Position numbers and translations under genes: made by a program
Source of the DNA: an uncultured bacterium
Lineage (GTDB): Bacteria; CALINM01
Length of the DNA stretch: 11,607 nt
Reading direction: 5' to 3'
Assembly: GCA_938045315.1 (NCBI GenBank)
Contig: CALINM010000070.1
Location: forward strand, 1-11,607
In this document: piece by piece, positions 1-7,891 of the stretch
Layout: the number at the start of each line of letters is the position of its first letter
Position numbering within the stretch: position 1 is the first letter of the stretch
The notes under the pieces: model-generated
Databases searched by the model: none
Told to the model about the DNA's origin: nothing
The model's input: the letters and a program-made list of their open reading frames with translations, nothing else

Positions 1-468
1 GTTGAACTTTTTACTAATGCACCTGAAGAAGATGTGTTATTTTTAAAACAGAATGTAAGAGATAAGGAGCTCATAAAACACTGGATCGATGAATTGGACT
101 TGAATAAAGTTTTTCCTTTACTTGCATTTCATGGTGAAAAACTAATTGGTAATGCAACTTTACATTTTGGTAAAGATAGTCATAGACATACAGCTCAGAT
201 AAGAATCTATATTAGTCCAGAATATAGAGGCGTGGGGCTTGGGAGCCTTATGATAAAGGAGTTAATTGATGTAGCTGGTAAGGTAGGTTTAAAGATATTA
301 TGGGCAGAAATAGTTTTAGAGCAGTCTAAAGTAATTAAAGCATTTTTAGAATTAGGTTTTACATTAAATTGTGTATTACCCGATTGGTTTATTAGATTGG
401 ATGGTAAAATTCATGATGTGGCTTTAATGATATATAAATTAGGAAAGAAAAAGGAGCTAACTTTTTAA
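1..468 (+). CDS. GNAT-family N-acetyltransferase, 5' end cut by window edge
   Basis: The reading frame is open from base 1 (V-E-L-F-T-N-A-P...). The first GTG at 34 is therefore probably internal, and the true start lies outside the window. The visible 155 residues match the GNAT fold: a beta strand ending in IRIYISPEYRG, then the acetyl-CoA pyrophosphate-binding loop R-G-V-G-L-G (the R-x-x-G-x-G/A motif, roughly residues 76-81 of the visible part) and the following helix. Near the end come the strand ILWAEIV and the FLELGF segment typical of the GNAT C-terminal half. Family members transfer an acetyl group from acetyl-CoA to an amine on a small molecule or protein; the substrate cannot be told here. 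The gene is convergent with the next gene, and their stop codons overlap by 4 bp (465-468). Confidence 0.85.
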   Translation, partial: VELFTNAPEEDVLFLKQNVRDKELIKHWIDELDLNKVFPLLAFHGEKLIGNATLHFGKDSHRHTAQIRIYISPEYRGVGLGSLMIKELIDVAGKVGLKILWAEIVLEQSKVIKAFLELGFTLNCVLPDWFIRLDGKIHDVALMIYKLGKKKELTF

Positions 469-1724
469 ATCCTCAGTCCCATGGATTCTATAAGTAGTTT
501 TTGTAGCTTATCAACCTGTGACATTGCATCAAGGAGGTCGTTTTTTTCTTTTTCATTTAAATCAGAGGGGTTTAGATAATTTGGATCATCATATTGACCA
601 TCGATGTATTTTATTTGGCATAGTATTCTAAATCTTGCTAGTGTATAATATGACTTCTTGTAAAGATCACCATCTTCTTTGTTAAAAGCACCTACTTTAA
701 CTAAATCATTGATTCTATCAACAGTTCCAGTGGCAATGACTTTATTTTTAATTGCAAATGCTCTTATTGCTAAAATCATCGGTGCCCAGGCATTAAGCTT
801 CATGTTTATAAATCCCTTATGGGAGCCCTTTTTTTCAACACGGAAGCTTCTCATAAAGCCCTTAGCAACATTTAAACTTGCAGCGGATTTAGCAATTTCA
901 TTAAGAACTAAGTGATTTTCATATATTATTTTCATTACATCCCCGATGAATTTACTGCTTAATTCTTCATCTCCGAAGATAAATCTTAAATCAGTAAGAA
1001 CTATTAGATTTACAAGATTTTTTTTAAAATCATCACTTGTGAAGCTACATAGTTTTTCAACCCTTCTAATCCATTGGGAATGTGTGCCACGCCATTTAGG
1101 ATTGGAAGGCATAATTTCTCCTGTACATTTTTTGAAACCACAATGGTTTAATCGTTCCACAAGAAGTTTGGAAAATTTCTCGTAGAAAAAATCTTTATAT
1201 CTACTATCGCTGTCTTCGTATACTATCAAGTTGTCCTGGTCGGTTATCAAGGTTTGTTCTTTTCTACCGTCACTACCAGTTGCAATGTAAGCAAAACTTT
1301 CATCAGGCAGGTAAATGTTTTGAGTTATTAATTCTCTAATTACCATATTGATTATTTTTTTAGATATTTTATCCCTGTATTCTGTGCAAATTCGGTGTAA
1401 ATCAGGTACGTTGGGTTGCATCTCAAAAATCTTTTTTTGAATTTCATTTAACTCTCCATGAATGTCTCTTAACTCTCCATAACTTTCTGCAATATTAATC
1501 TTTTTGATTAATTCACCTGATTTCCAGCTCAAATATTCTAATTCATTAATCCTTGATTCTATGATCTCTTCGAGCATTTTCAGGAGATGGATACTTTCAA
1601 GCCTATCAAGATCATCAATATTTTTAGAGATATTATCAAGAATTTTATTAATTTTTTCCTGTAGTTTCGCGCTCGATTGTATTTCAGAGATAATTTTTGG
1701 ATTGAGTAAACTAAATTTTATCAT
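465..1724 (-). CDS. DUF294-type putative nucleotidyltransferase (GlnD-like)
   Basis: A 419-residue cytoplasmic protein. Residues 1-130 are helical and charged. The nucleotidyltransferase core follows: G150-S151-D152-G153-R154-x-E-Q, then T161-D162-Q163-D164-N. This is the GS...DxD signature of the DNA polymerase beta superfamily as found in DUF294/GlnD-like proteins, with D162 and D164 as the likely metal ligands. The C-terminal half (about 260-400, with motifs such as KGFINMKLNAWAP and RFRILCQIKY) resembles the DUF294 C-terminal domain. Many relatives carry N-terminal CBS or cyclic-nucleotide-binding domains; I see neither here. The ATG at 1724 overlaps the smc stop (ATGA, 1721-1724), with only a weak purine stretch in front, so translation is probably coupled to smc. 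The nucleotide and target are unknown. Confidence 0.85.
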   Translation of the reverse strand: MIKFSLLNPKIISEIQSSAKLQEKINKILDNISKNIDDLDRLESIHLLKMLEEIIESRINELEYLSWKSGELIKKINIAESYGELRDIHGELNEIQKKIFEMQPNVPDLHRICTEYRDKISKKIINMVIRELITQNIYLPDESFAYIATGSDGRKEQTLITDQDNLIVYEDSDSRYKDFFYEKFSKLLVERLNHCGFKKCTGEIMPSNPKWRGTHSQWIRRVEKLCSFTSDDFKKNLVNLIVLTDLRFIFGDEELSSKFIGDVMKIIYENHLVLNEIAKSAASLNVAKGFMRSFRVEKKGSHKGFINMKLNAWAPMILAIRAFAIKNKVIATGTVDRINDLVKVGAFNKEDGDLYKKSYYTLARFRILCQIKYIDGQYDDPNYLNPSDLNEKEKNDLLDAMSQVDKLQKLLIESMGLRI

Positions 1725-4700
1725 AATAGCTCTTTGTTTGTTTTTACAGCTACGATTTTTGAAACACCAGGTGTTTCCATTGTTACGCCTACTAAAACTC
1801 CAGCAGTTTCCATAATAATTTTATTATGGGTAACTATGAGAAATTGAGAATATTTGCTCATTTCATTCAATAGTTCTCTAAATTTTAAAACATTTGCATC
1901 ATCTAAAGGTGCATCCACTTCATCGAGTATACAAAAGGGACTTGGTTTTTGCATATAAAAGGCAAATATTAGAGATAGAGTTACTAATGCTTTCTCTCCA
2001 CCTGAAAGTAAGTTTATGCTTTGAAATTTTTTGTGAGGTAGCTCAACAGATACATCAACCCCTGATTCAAGGGGATCAGATTCTTCGGTAAGAATAATCT
2101 TTGCTTTTCCACCTCCAAAAAGTCTTTTAAAAAGTTTATCAAAATTAATTTCAATATTTTTTATAGCTGAAGTAAAAAGCTCTAAAGATACATTATTTAT
2201 TCGTTCTATTGCTTTATTAAGACTTTCTATTGAAGTTTCTAAGTCCCTTTTTTGCTGGCATAAGAATTCGTATCTTTTGTTTACCTCTTCAAATTCGTCA
2301 ATGCTGAGTAAATTTACTTCCCCAATGTCTGATAGCCTTTTTTTCAATGATTCTATGTAAACATTACTGCATTTCTCTTTTTCAATATCTACAGAGAGAA
2401 AATCATGAAAATTTAAAATTAAATCAACGAAATATTTTTCTTTTACTCTCTCTACCATATTGTCAAGTTTAAGAGACAGCTCTGTTATTTTATCTCTTAA
2501 ATTCATAAGGTTTTTTCTTGATTTTTCAAGATCTGTTCTCATTAAAGAAAGCTTATTCTCACCTTCTCTAACCTTGATTCTTAGCATATCAAGCTTTTCT
2601 TCAAGATCTTTTTTCTTATCGTTAATCTCTTTTTCTCTTTCTTTGATGACTTCTAACTCCCTTTCCCAATTTCCTAATTTTTTATCAGCTTCTAAGTCCA
2701 GTTGATTTAATGTATTAAGCTCTTCTTCTAATTCTTTCATTCTCTTTTGTAATTTATCATATATTGACTTTACTTTATCTAAATTTTCTTTTAAATGTTG
2801 ATAATTCCTTCTTTCTTCAGCAATATTAACCCTGATATCAGTTAATTTTTTTACCATTTTATCAAGTTCTTTTCTTTTATCCTCAAGCTCTAAATTTTTT
2901 TCATTCAAAACCTGTTCCTTTAAAAGTATAGAATCGCTGAGTTGTTTTGATTTCAATAATAAATCTTCTTTCTTTTTTGCATATGCAGCACAGTTGAATT
3001 CAAGACTTTTTATTTCCATGGTTATTTGATCTTTTTTTTGATTTTTTCTCTTTAATTCCTCTTCTTTATGTCTTATTTCAACATTTTGTTCAGATATTTC
3101 AATGTTCAGAATCTCGAGTTCTTTCTTAAAATCTAATAGCGCATTATCAAGAGATTTTATCTGTTTTTCTTTATCGTTTAGCTGATTCTGCCAATCTTTT
3201 AATTTAATACTTATTTCAGAAAGCTCATTTTCTAAATCTTTGAGTTTTGTCTTTTCCATCATGTAGGGATTATGTTTTTCCCTGCTACCTCCGAATAATA
3301 TTCCTCTTTCGTCAAGCACATCCCCATCTTTTGTTATAAAAGTTTTCCTTTCTCCTCTTTCAAAGAAGCTTAAAGCCTGTTCCAAGGTATCCACAATCTC
3401 TACATTATAAAAAATCATGCCCAAAACATTTGCCACATCTTTCTCATATTTTATATACCCATCCAGTTTTGTATTGTCATAACTTGCATTAAGATTGGCT
3501 ATATCGAGGCTCAAAATATTACAGGTTCCGAAATGGTTTGTTTTAAGATAATCAATAATTTTAATAGCTGTTTCTTTATTTCCCACCAAAATCATTTCTA
3601 ATCTATCTTTTAGAAAATTTTCAAAGGGTGTTACAAAATTTTCATGTACATCCACTTTTTCAATAATGGTGCCCAAGACTTCATTTTTGCTAAAATTTTT
3701 TAGAACCTGTTGTGTGCCACTGCTTAAACCCTTATATTCTTCAAGCATCTTTTTTATAGAATTATAACTTCCTGATATTCTCTCCCTTTTAAGGGATAAT
3801 TCATTTATTGCTTTTCTAATATCAGATGCAGATTTTTTACTTTCCATGATTTGTTCTGTTAGTTCTTTTATTTTGTTTTCCCAATTAGTTTTCTCGTTTT
3901 TCATGCTTTGATTTTGTTTTTTAGCTACTTCTAAGTCGCTATTTAACGACTTTAATTCATTTTCAGTATCAATTAATTGTTGTTCTAAAATCTCTAATTT
4001 CCTTTTTGCTTCATTGTAAGATTTATCTTCATATGATAATTGAGAAGAAAAAAATGTTAACTGATTTTTTTCGTTTATCAATTCTTTATTTAATTTAGCT
4101 ATAAAGTTTTCAAGGTTTCTAATTTCATTTCTTATTAAAAATTCATTGTTTTCATGTTCCTTAATAATAGCTTCCTTATTTTTTATCTCCATTTCCTTAT
4201 CTTTAAGATTAGCCATTATAATAGCCGTTTCACTTTCATGTAACTTCAATTGGCCACTTGTTCTTTCTAGTTCTTCTTTTAATTCCCTGATCTTTTTGAT
4301 TCTATATGATTTTCCTTCCTTAAGAGTATAATACTCTTTTTCAATTTTATTTTTTTCTTCAATTAGAGAAGTTAAATTTTTAGTTAGACTTGCATCTTCT
4401 TGTTCTAAAAAGAAAAGTTCATTTTTGTTTAATTCAATTTCTGTAGAAAGATTATTAATTGCAATTTCTCTGTCATTAACTTCTTTTTCCAGAATTTCGA
4501 AATCTTTTCTTCTATTATCAAGTAGGTCTTTTTGCATTTTATAATAGTTAGATGAGACAAATAACTCTATTGTTTTTAATTCATCAAATATTTTTTTGTA
4601 TTCCAGCGCTCTTTGGGCTTCTTTTTCTAAAGAATCTCTTCTTACTTTCACTTCAGAAATAATATCTTCAACCCTTTCAAGATTTAATTTAGAAGCTTCT

Positions 4701-5251
4701 AATTTTTGCAATGTAGCTTTCTTTCTCAACCTATATTTAGCAGTTCCAGCAACTTCTTCAAAGATAAGCCTTTTTTCCTCAGGCTTGTAATTCATAAAAT
4801 TTTCAATCATACCCTGTTCTATTAGTCCATAGAACCTCTGCCCCAGTCCAGTATCGATTGTTATATCATGAATATCTTTTAATCTACAGGGCGATTTATT
4901 AATGAGATATTCAGATTCACCTGAGCGATATATCCTTCTTGTTATTACAAGCTCGTTCAAGGAACTGTAAGGTTCAGGAAAAGGTGCATCAGTTCTCTGG
5001 AAAAATAGAGAAACTTCTGCCATACCAACTGGTGAAAATTCAGATGTGCCAGCAAATATAACATCTTCCATATGTTTGCCCCTCAAATACCTGGGGTTCT
5101 GTTCACCAAGTGCCCATTTAATTGCATCTACAATATTACTTTTACCGCAACCATTTGGACCGACTACCGCAACAACATTTGAGGGGATTTCAAGAATTGT
5201 TTTATCTTTAAATGACTTAAAGCCTGATATTAGTACTTTAACTAAACGCAT
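1721..5251 (-). CDS. smc: Chromosome partition protein SMC
   Basis: A full-length 1176-residue SMC ATPase, the usual size. With ScpA and ScpB (not in this window) it would form the bacterial condensin that loops and individualises newly replicated origins. The order is complete. The N-terminal ATPase lobe has Walker A GPNGCGKSN at 31-39 and the R-loop motif NPRYLRGK. The first coiled coil spans about 170-500, the hinge about 510-655 (starting near SSGTQQVL, with the ILFGGS segment at its end) and the second coiled coil about 660-1000. The C-terminal lobe has the ABC signature LLSGGEKAL near 1080 and Walker B with the D-loop (FCILDEVDAPLDDANV) near 1107. The hinge segment FGTCNILSL stands where many SMCs have GRATFLPL. 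The ATG at 5251 lacks a Shine-Dalgarno and lies 8 nt after an extended -10 box. The next gene overlaps the stop by 4 bp. Confidence 0.97.
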   Translation of the reverse strand: MRLVKVLISGFKSFKDKTILEIPSNVVAVVGPNGCGKSNIVDAIKWALGEQNPRYLRGKHMEDVIFAGTSEFSPVGMAEVSLFFQRTDAPFPEPYSSLNELVITRRIYRSGESEYLINKSPCRLKDIHDITIDTGLGQRFYGLIEQGMIENFMNYKPEEKRLIFEEVAGTAKYRLRKKATLQKLEASKLNLERVEDIISEVKVRRDSLEKEAQRALEYKKIFDELKTIELFVSSNYYKMQKDLLDNRRKDFEILEKEVNDREIAINNLSTEIELNKNELFFLEQEDASLTKNLTSLIEEKNKIEKEYYTLKEGKSYRIKKIRELKEELERTSGQLKLHESETAIIMANLKDKEMEIKNKEAIIKEHENNEFLIRNEIRNLENFIAKLNKELINEKNQLTFFSSQLSYEDKSYNEAKRKLEILEQQLIDTENELKSLNSDLEVAKKQNQSMKNEKTNWENKIKELTEQIMESKKSASDIRKAINELSLKRERISGSYNSIKKMLEEYKGLSSGTQQVLKNFSKNEVLGTIIEKVDVHENFVTPFENFLKDRLEMILVGNKETAIKIIDYLKTNHFGTCNILSLDIANLNASYDNTKLDGYIKYEKDVANVLGMIFYNVEIVDTLEQALSFFERGERKTFITKDGDVLDERGILFGGSREKHNPYMMEKTKLKDLENELSEISIKLKDWQNQLNDKEKQIKSLDNALLDFKKELEILNIEISEQNVEIRHKEEELKRKNQKKDQITMEIKSLEFNCAAYAKKKEDLLLKSKQLSDSILLKEQVLNEKNLELEDKRKELDKMVKKLTDIRVNIAEERRNYQHLKENLDKVKSIYDKLQKRMKELEEELNTLNQLDLEADKKLGNWERELEVIKEREKEINDKKKDLEEKLDMLRIKVREGENKLSLMRTDLEKSRKNLMNLRDKITELSLKLDNMVERVKEKYFVDLILNFHDFLSVDIEKEKCSNVYIESLKKRLSDIGEVNLLSIDEFEEVNKRYEFLCQQKRDLETSIESLNKAIERINNVSLELFTSAIKNIEINFDKLFKRLFGGGKAKIILTEESDPLESGVDVSVELPHKKFQSINLLSGGEKALVTLSLIFAFYMQKPSPFCILDEVDAPLDDANVLKFRELLNEMSKYSQFLIVTHNKIIMETAGVLVGVTMETPGVSKIVAVKTNKELL

Positions 5252-5253
5252 AG

Positions 5254-5288
5254 TTTTTCATTATAACATATGAAAGGTGGAAATAGAA
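5254..5288 (-). promoter_or_regulatory. Candidate smc promoter with extended -10
   Basis: Read on the minus strand, TG-t-TATAAT is a perfect extended -10 element (TATAAT at 5265-5260, TG at 5268-5267). No good -35 is seen at 16-18 bp spacing (about 5283-5288); an extended -10 can work without one. A start site 6-7 nt downstream of the box would fall at or 1-2 nt before the smc ATG, giving a leaderless or nearly leaderless message. TATAAT can occur by chance in DNA this AT-rich. Confidence 0.5.
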
Positions 5289-5302
5289 TTAATTCATATG
5301 TT
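5265..5302. repeat. 10-bp inverted repeat in the smc promoter region
   Basis: AACATATGAA (5265-5274) and its exact reverse complement TTCATATGTT (5293-5302) are separated by 18 bp, about 28 bp centre to centre. One arm overlaps the extended -10 of smc and the other lies just upstream of the expected -35 position. No U-tract follows on the minus strand, so it is unlikely to terminate the gene upstream. It could be an operator, or a hairpin with a long loop. Confidence 0.5.
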
Positions 5303-5320
5303 GAAAAAACACTAAGGTTT

Positions 5321-6211
5321 TCAATTTTGATCAAAAACAATCTTTAAATCATCAATATTAAAATAATGAAGTGGCACATCAATAACTGCTAAAAAGCCTG
5401 TGGCATGCAAGAATATTTTTTTGTATTTTCTAAAAATGTTATCAAGATTTATTTTGACATTATTAGGACTTTTAGTATTCTTTAGTATTATTGTTTGATT
5501 TAAGTCCATTCCATTTTTTTGAATAAGAATATCAGCATTAGTTTTATTAAAAAGTTCATTTATATTTGAGTATAAACAATCATTTAAAAAAGCAATTTTA
5601 AAACCTAAAACTTCATAAACTTTAACATCTTTAATCTTGCTTTGAAAATCTTCATCTTCCTTCATGATAATTAATTTTGGTTCATCTAAAGCGTGTAAAT
5701 TATCTAAGTCTGAATAGAGTTTTTTTATAAATATTTCGTAATCATGTATGGAAAGGTTGTTAATAAGAAACTCGCCTATAAATCGTCCATGTTTCATTAA
5801 ATCTGCTGATAAAATTACCCGTCTTTTATATTCAATTTCCCTGTTAGTTTTTAAATCAATATTATTTTCTAAAAGTATTTTTTTGGCCTGATAGAAACCA
5901 AATCTATCAATTTTGTCAATTATATTCAATATGGGACTTTGTATGACTTTTATCCCATAAAATTTTTTTAAAACGAGTCCCAATGAACAGGGTAGATTTA
6001 TATCCTGATGATGGTCGAAATTATTGAATTTAGGGCTGTGAATACCACCCAGATCTACAAGGATATTTTCTTTGTCAAGATAATAATTTTTGGGTATCTT
6101 GTGGGGATTAATATACTCGATAATTGATGTAGTGGAAATATTTTTTAAAATAGATATAGCAAGAAAATCATCCAGATGTCTTGGTGGTAAATGAGATATT
6201 ATTTTTTTCAT
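5321..6211 (-). CDS. DHH/MYG1-like phosphoesterase family protein
   Basis: A 296-residue cytoplasmic protein with three motifs of the DHH/MYG1 (UPF0160) group. H12-x-D14-D15 (HLDD) matches the HxDD segment of that group. L-V-D53-L-G-G matches the VVDVGG segment, and F-D66-H67-H68-Q is the DHH motif. These acidic and histidine residues bind divalent metals in the family, whose members cleave phosphodiester or phosphoanhydride bonds, often in RNA or small nucleotides. The rest is too divergent to name a substrate. I chose ATG 6211 over an in-frame TTG at 6220: ATG is the commoner start, and the three extra residues add nothing to the motif region. Neither has a clear Shine-Dalgarno. It lies 69 bp upstream of smc on the same strand and may be cotranscribed with it. 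MYG1-like is favoured over RecJ/NrnA-like because the DHH motif ends in DHHQ and no DHHA1 GGGH motif is seen. Confidence 0.68.
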   Translation of the reverse strand: MKKIISHLPPRHLDDFLAISILKNISTTSIIEYINPHKIPKNYYLDKENILVDLGGIHSPKFNNFDHHQDINLPCSLGLVLKKFYGIKVIQSPILNIIDKIDRFGFYQAKKILLENNIDLKTNREIEYKRRVILSADLMKHGRFIGEFLINNLSIHDYEIFIKKLYSDLDNLHALDEPKLIIMKEDEDFQSKIKDVKVYEVLGFKIAFLNDCLYSNINELFNKTNADILIQKNGMDLNQTIILKNTKSPNNVKINLDNIFRKYKKIFLHATGFLAVIDVPLHYFNIDDLKIVFDQN

Positions 6212-6222
6212 TAATAGCAATA

Positions 6223-6228
6223 ATTATA
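6223..6228 (-). promoter_or_regulatory. Possible -10 box for the DHH-like gene
   Basis: A TATAAT hexamer on the minus strand sits directly after the terminator-like hairpin and 11 nt before ATG 6211. The -35 position overlaps the hairpin stem and matches poorly (TTTTAA-like). If used, the 5' leader would be about 4-5 nt and without a Shine-Dalgarno. The call rests on the hexamer and its position only. Confidence 0.3.
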
Positions 6229-6258
6229 AGAAAAATGCACCTTTTTAAAAAGGGGCAT
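6226..6258 (-). terminator. Probable rho-independent terminator of the transporter gene
   Basis: Bases 6235-6258 form a near-perfect dyad: ATGC, one mismatch, CCTTTTT / AAAAAGG, one mismatch, GCAT. On the minus strand the stem is followed at once by TTTTTCTT. It lies 27 bp after the transporter stop codon and just before the DHH-like gene, so it probably ends the Cys-rich protein/transporter transcript. The stem centre is AT-rich, so strength is uncertain. Confidence 0.65.
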
Positions 6259-6284
6259 AGAGAAAAGAAGATAATGAGCGAAAT

Positions 6285-7547
6285 TTAATTTATCTGAGGT
6301 TCCCTCGCAAGTTTTACTGTTTCTACTGTTGTTATATAAACTTTTTTTGGTGCTTTTGTTAAAAATGTCATAGCGCCAGCAAGGATCATTAAAGCAGAGG
6401 AAATCAGATAAGCTGAATTATAACTTCCTGAAATATCAGCAATTTTCCCAGCAAGAAGGGGTCCAAATACACCACCAACTCCCCAGGCTGTAAACATGAT
6501 GCCATAATTCATGCCTGAATTTTTTGTGCCCCAGAAATCTGCAGTGGTAGAGGGGAATATAGAAAGACAAGCACCGTAACTGAAGCCTACAATAGCTGAC
6601 CCAACAATAAATGTGGCAATAGAGTTAAAATTGCTAAAGAAAAACATTACTATTGCTTGACTCATACAAACAAGAAATAAAGTTTTAATTCTTCCGATTT
6701 TATCTGATATAACTCCTGCTGCAATTCTTCCTAAGGCATTAAAAATAGCAAGTAATGCAACAAACATAAAGCCTATTTTTATAGTGTTGTTTGATTGAAC
6801 AGCTACAATTTTTGCAAGATGCCCGATTATCATTAGACCTGCTGTTGCAGCAAATGCATATTCTAACCATAGTAGATAAAATGTTGGAGTTTTAATCATT
6901 TCCTTCCAATTAAAATCTATTTTTAAAGTTGAACCATTATTGCTATTTTTAGCCACAAATAAAGTTTTATCAGGGTTTTTAATAAACTGACAAAGTAGGG
7001 TAGTGATTAAAGAGAAACTAATTCCAGGGATTAAAAATGATTTATTAATGCCATAATTGGACAATAAATATTTACTTAATGGTGCAATATAAACAGGTGC
7101 AAGGCCAAAACCACTAACAACTATTCCAGTAATTAGTCCTTTTTTCTCAGGGGGAAACCATTTAACAGCTGCTGGTGTAGCTGCTGCATAACCAAGTCCA
7201 AAGCCTGTACCAGCAAAAACGCCAAATCCTATAATTGCTGGCATTATATTTCCTGGGGTTGCAAAGCTTGTTATTATAAGACCTATACCTGTAAATAGTG
7301 CACCAAGGGTTGCAACAAGTCTTGGACCAATTTTGTCCTGAAGTCTTCCTGCTGGTATCATCATAAGAGCGAAAAATGCAATTGCAATTGTGTAAGGAAG
7401 TGATGCCTGTGTTTTTGTCCATTCAAAACCGCCATTTTGAATACTTTCTGTAAATTGCTTCCCGAAAACGCTCCAAGCATAGAGAACTCCCAGTGCTAAA
7501 TTTAATCCCATGCCTGAAAAAGTTACAATCCAGCCTTTTTTAGTCAT
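6285..7547 (-). CDS. OFA-family MFS transporter (oxalate/formate antiporter family)
   Basis: A 420-residue inner-membrane protein with about 12 hydrophobic segments. It has the OFA-type N-terminus: a helix containing LALGVLYAWSVFGKQF, then WTKTQASLPYTIAIAFFALMM. MFS motif A is present between helices 2 and 3 (GRLQDKIGPR, near residue 67) and repeated between helices 8 and 9 (GVISDKIGR). The central loop (about 195-215) is polar. OFA members move small carboxylates such as oxalate, formate, lactate or pyruvate by exchange or proton symport; the substrate cannot be chosen from sequence alone. ATG 7547 has a strong Shine-Dalgarno (GGGAGG, 7 nt ahead) inside the end of the upstream small gene, which it overlaps by 8 bp. 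The gene is probably expressed from the sigma-54 promoter at 7803-7818. Confidence 0.9.
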   Translation of the reverse strand: MTKKGWIVTFSGMGLNLALGVLYAWSVFGKQFTESIQNGGFEWTKTQASLPYTIAIAFFALMMIPAGRLQDKIGPRLVATLGALFTGIGLIITSFATPGNIMPAIIGFGVFAGTGFGLGYAAATPAAVKWFPPEKKGLITGIVVSGFGLAPVYIAPLSKYLLSNYGINKSFLIPGISFSLITTLLCQFIKNPDKTLFVAKNSNNGSTLKIDFNWKEMIKTPTFYLLWLEYAFAATAGLMIIGHLAKIVAVQSNNTIKIGFMFVALLAIFNALGRIAAGVISDKIGRIKTLFLVCMSQAIVMFFFSNFNSIATFIVGSAIVGFSYGACLSIFPSTTADFWGTKNSGMNYGIMFTAWGVGGVFGPLLAGKIADISGSYNSAYLISSALMILAGAMTFLTKAPKKVYITTVETVKLAREPQIN

Positions 7548-7767
7548 TTCTCCCTCCCATTTGTATTTTTTTAAGCAAATATCCCTCTATAAACTGAAAA
7601 AAAAATGAGTTTTTTTTATTTAGCTTTTTGTATTTCTCACAGGCTCTGTAATTACAGATGCAAAGATCAATAATACATTTAGCTTCTTCAATATTTATAA
7701 ATTCAGCTTCCACTTCACAGGTATCTTTTGTTGTATTAAAAAAAGGGCATATTAAATCACTTTGCAT
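7540..7767 (-). CDS. Small six-cysteine protein encoded ahead of the OFA transporter
   Basis: A 75-residue protein I do not recognise. It has six cysteines in the first 43 residues: C7-P-F-F, C17, C31, C36-x-C38 and C43, with spacing C-x9-C-x13-C-x4-C-x-C-x4-C. A lysine-rich segment with a FFFQF stretch follows. There is no signal peptide or clear membrane helix, so it is probably cytoplasmic. The cysteine pattern would suit zinc or Fe-S binding, but this is inference. The start is well supported: ATG 7767 has AAGGAG at 7777-7782, and the predicted sigma-54 start site lies about 25 nt upstream. The stop overlaps the transporter start by 8 bp, so the two are probably translationally coupled. 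A sensor, assembly or accessory role for the transporter is plausible but unproven. Confidence 0.82.
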   Translation of the reverse strand: MQSDLICPFFNTTKDTCEVEAEFINIEEAKCIIDLCICNYRACEKYKKLNKKNSFFFQFIEGYLLKKIQMGGRND

Positions 7768-7802
7768 TTATATCATCTCCTTCACATATTCATGGCTTAA
7801 AA

Positions 7803-7818
7803 TGCAATGCTGATGCCA
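7803..7818 (-). promoter_or_regulatory. Sigma-54 (RpoN) -24/-12 promoter
   Basis: The minus strand reads TGGCAT-CAGCA-TTGCA, against the consensus TGGCAC-N5-TTGCA/T. The invariant GG (7817-7816) and GC (7805-7804) are present with exactly 10 bp between them. Only the last base of the -24 block departs from consensus. The predicted start is near 7792, giving a leader of about 25 nt that contains the AAGGAG ribosome site of the Cys-rich gene. A sigma-54 activator is encoded immediately upstream. Confidence 0.82.
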
Positions 7819-7891
7819 TATAGTTTTGGTACAAAAAAAAATCGTTATTTCAGATACTTATGGATTAAATGTATGTGATATTGAATATTAG

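Noticed and set aside
679-1185. Open frames on the plus strand opposite the nucleotidyltransferase (679-915, 946-1185)
   Set aside because: They are antisense shadows of a gene with clear family motifs, lack ribosome sites and have no recognisable protein features.
2460-5273. Several plus-strand open frames opposite smc
   Set aside because: They are Ser/Leu-rich translations of the complement of Lys/Glu-rich coiled coil, a known artefact, with no start signals.
5265-5302. The smc-upstream inverted repeat as a terminator of the DHH-like gene
   Set aside because: An 18-nt loop, an AT-rich stem and no U-tract on the minus strand.
7162-7422. 86-codon minus-strand frame inside the transporter
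   Set aside because: It is an alternative frame of the transporter coding sequence, with a composition unlike a real protein (many Cys, Tyr, Ser) and no start signal.
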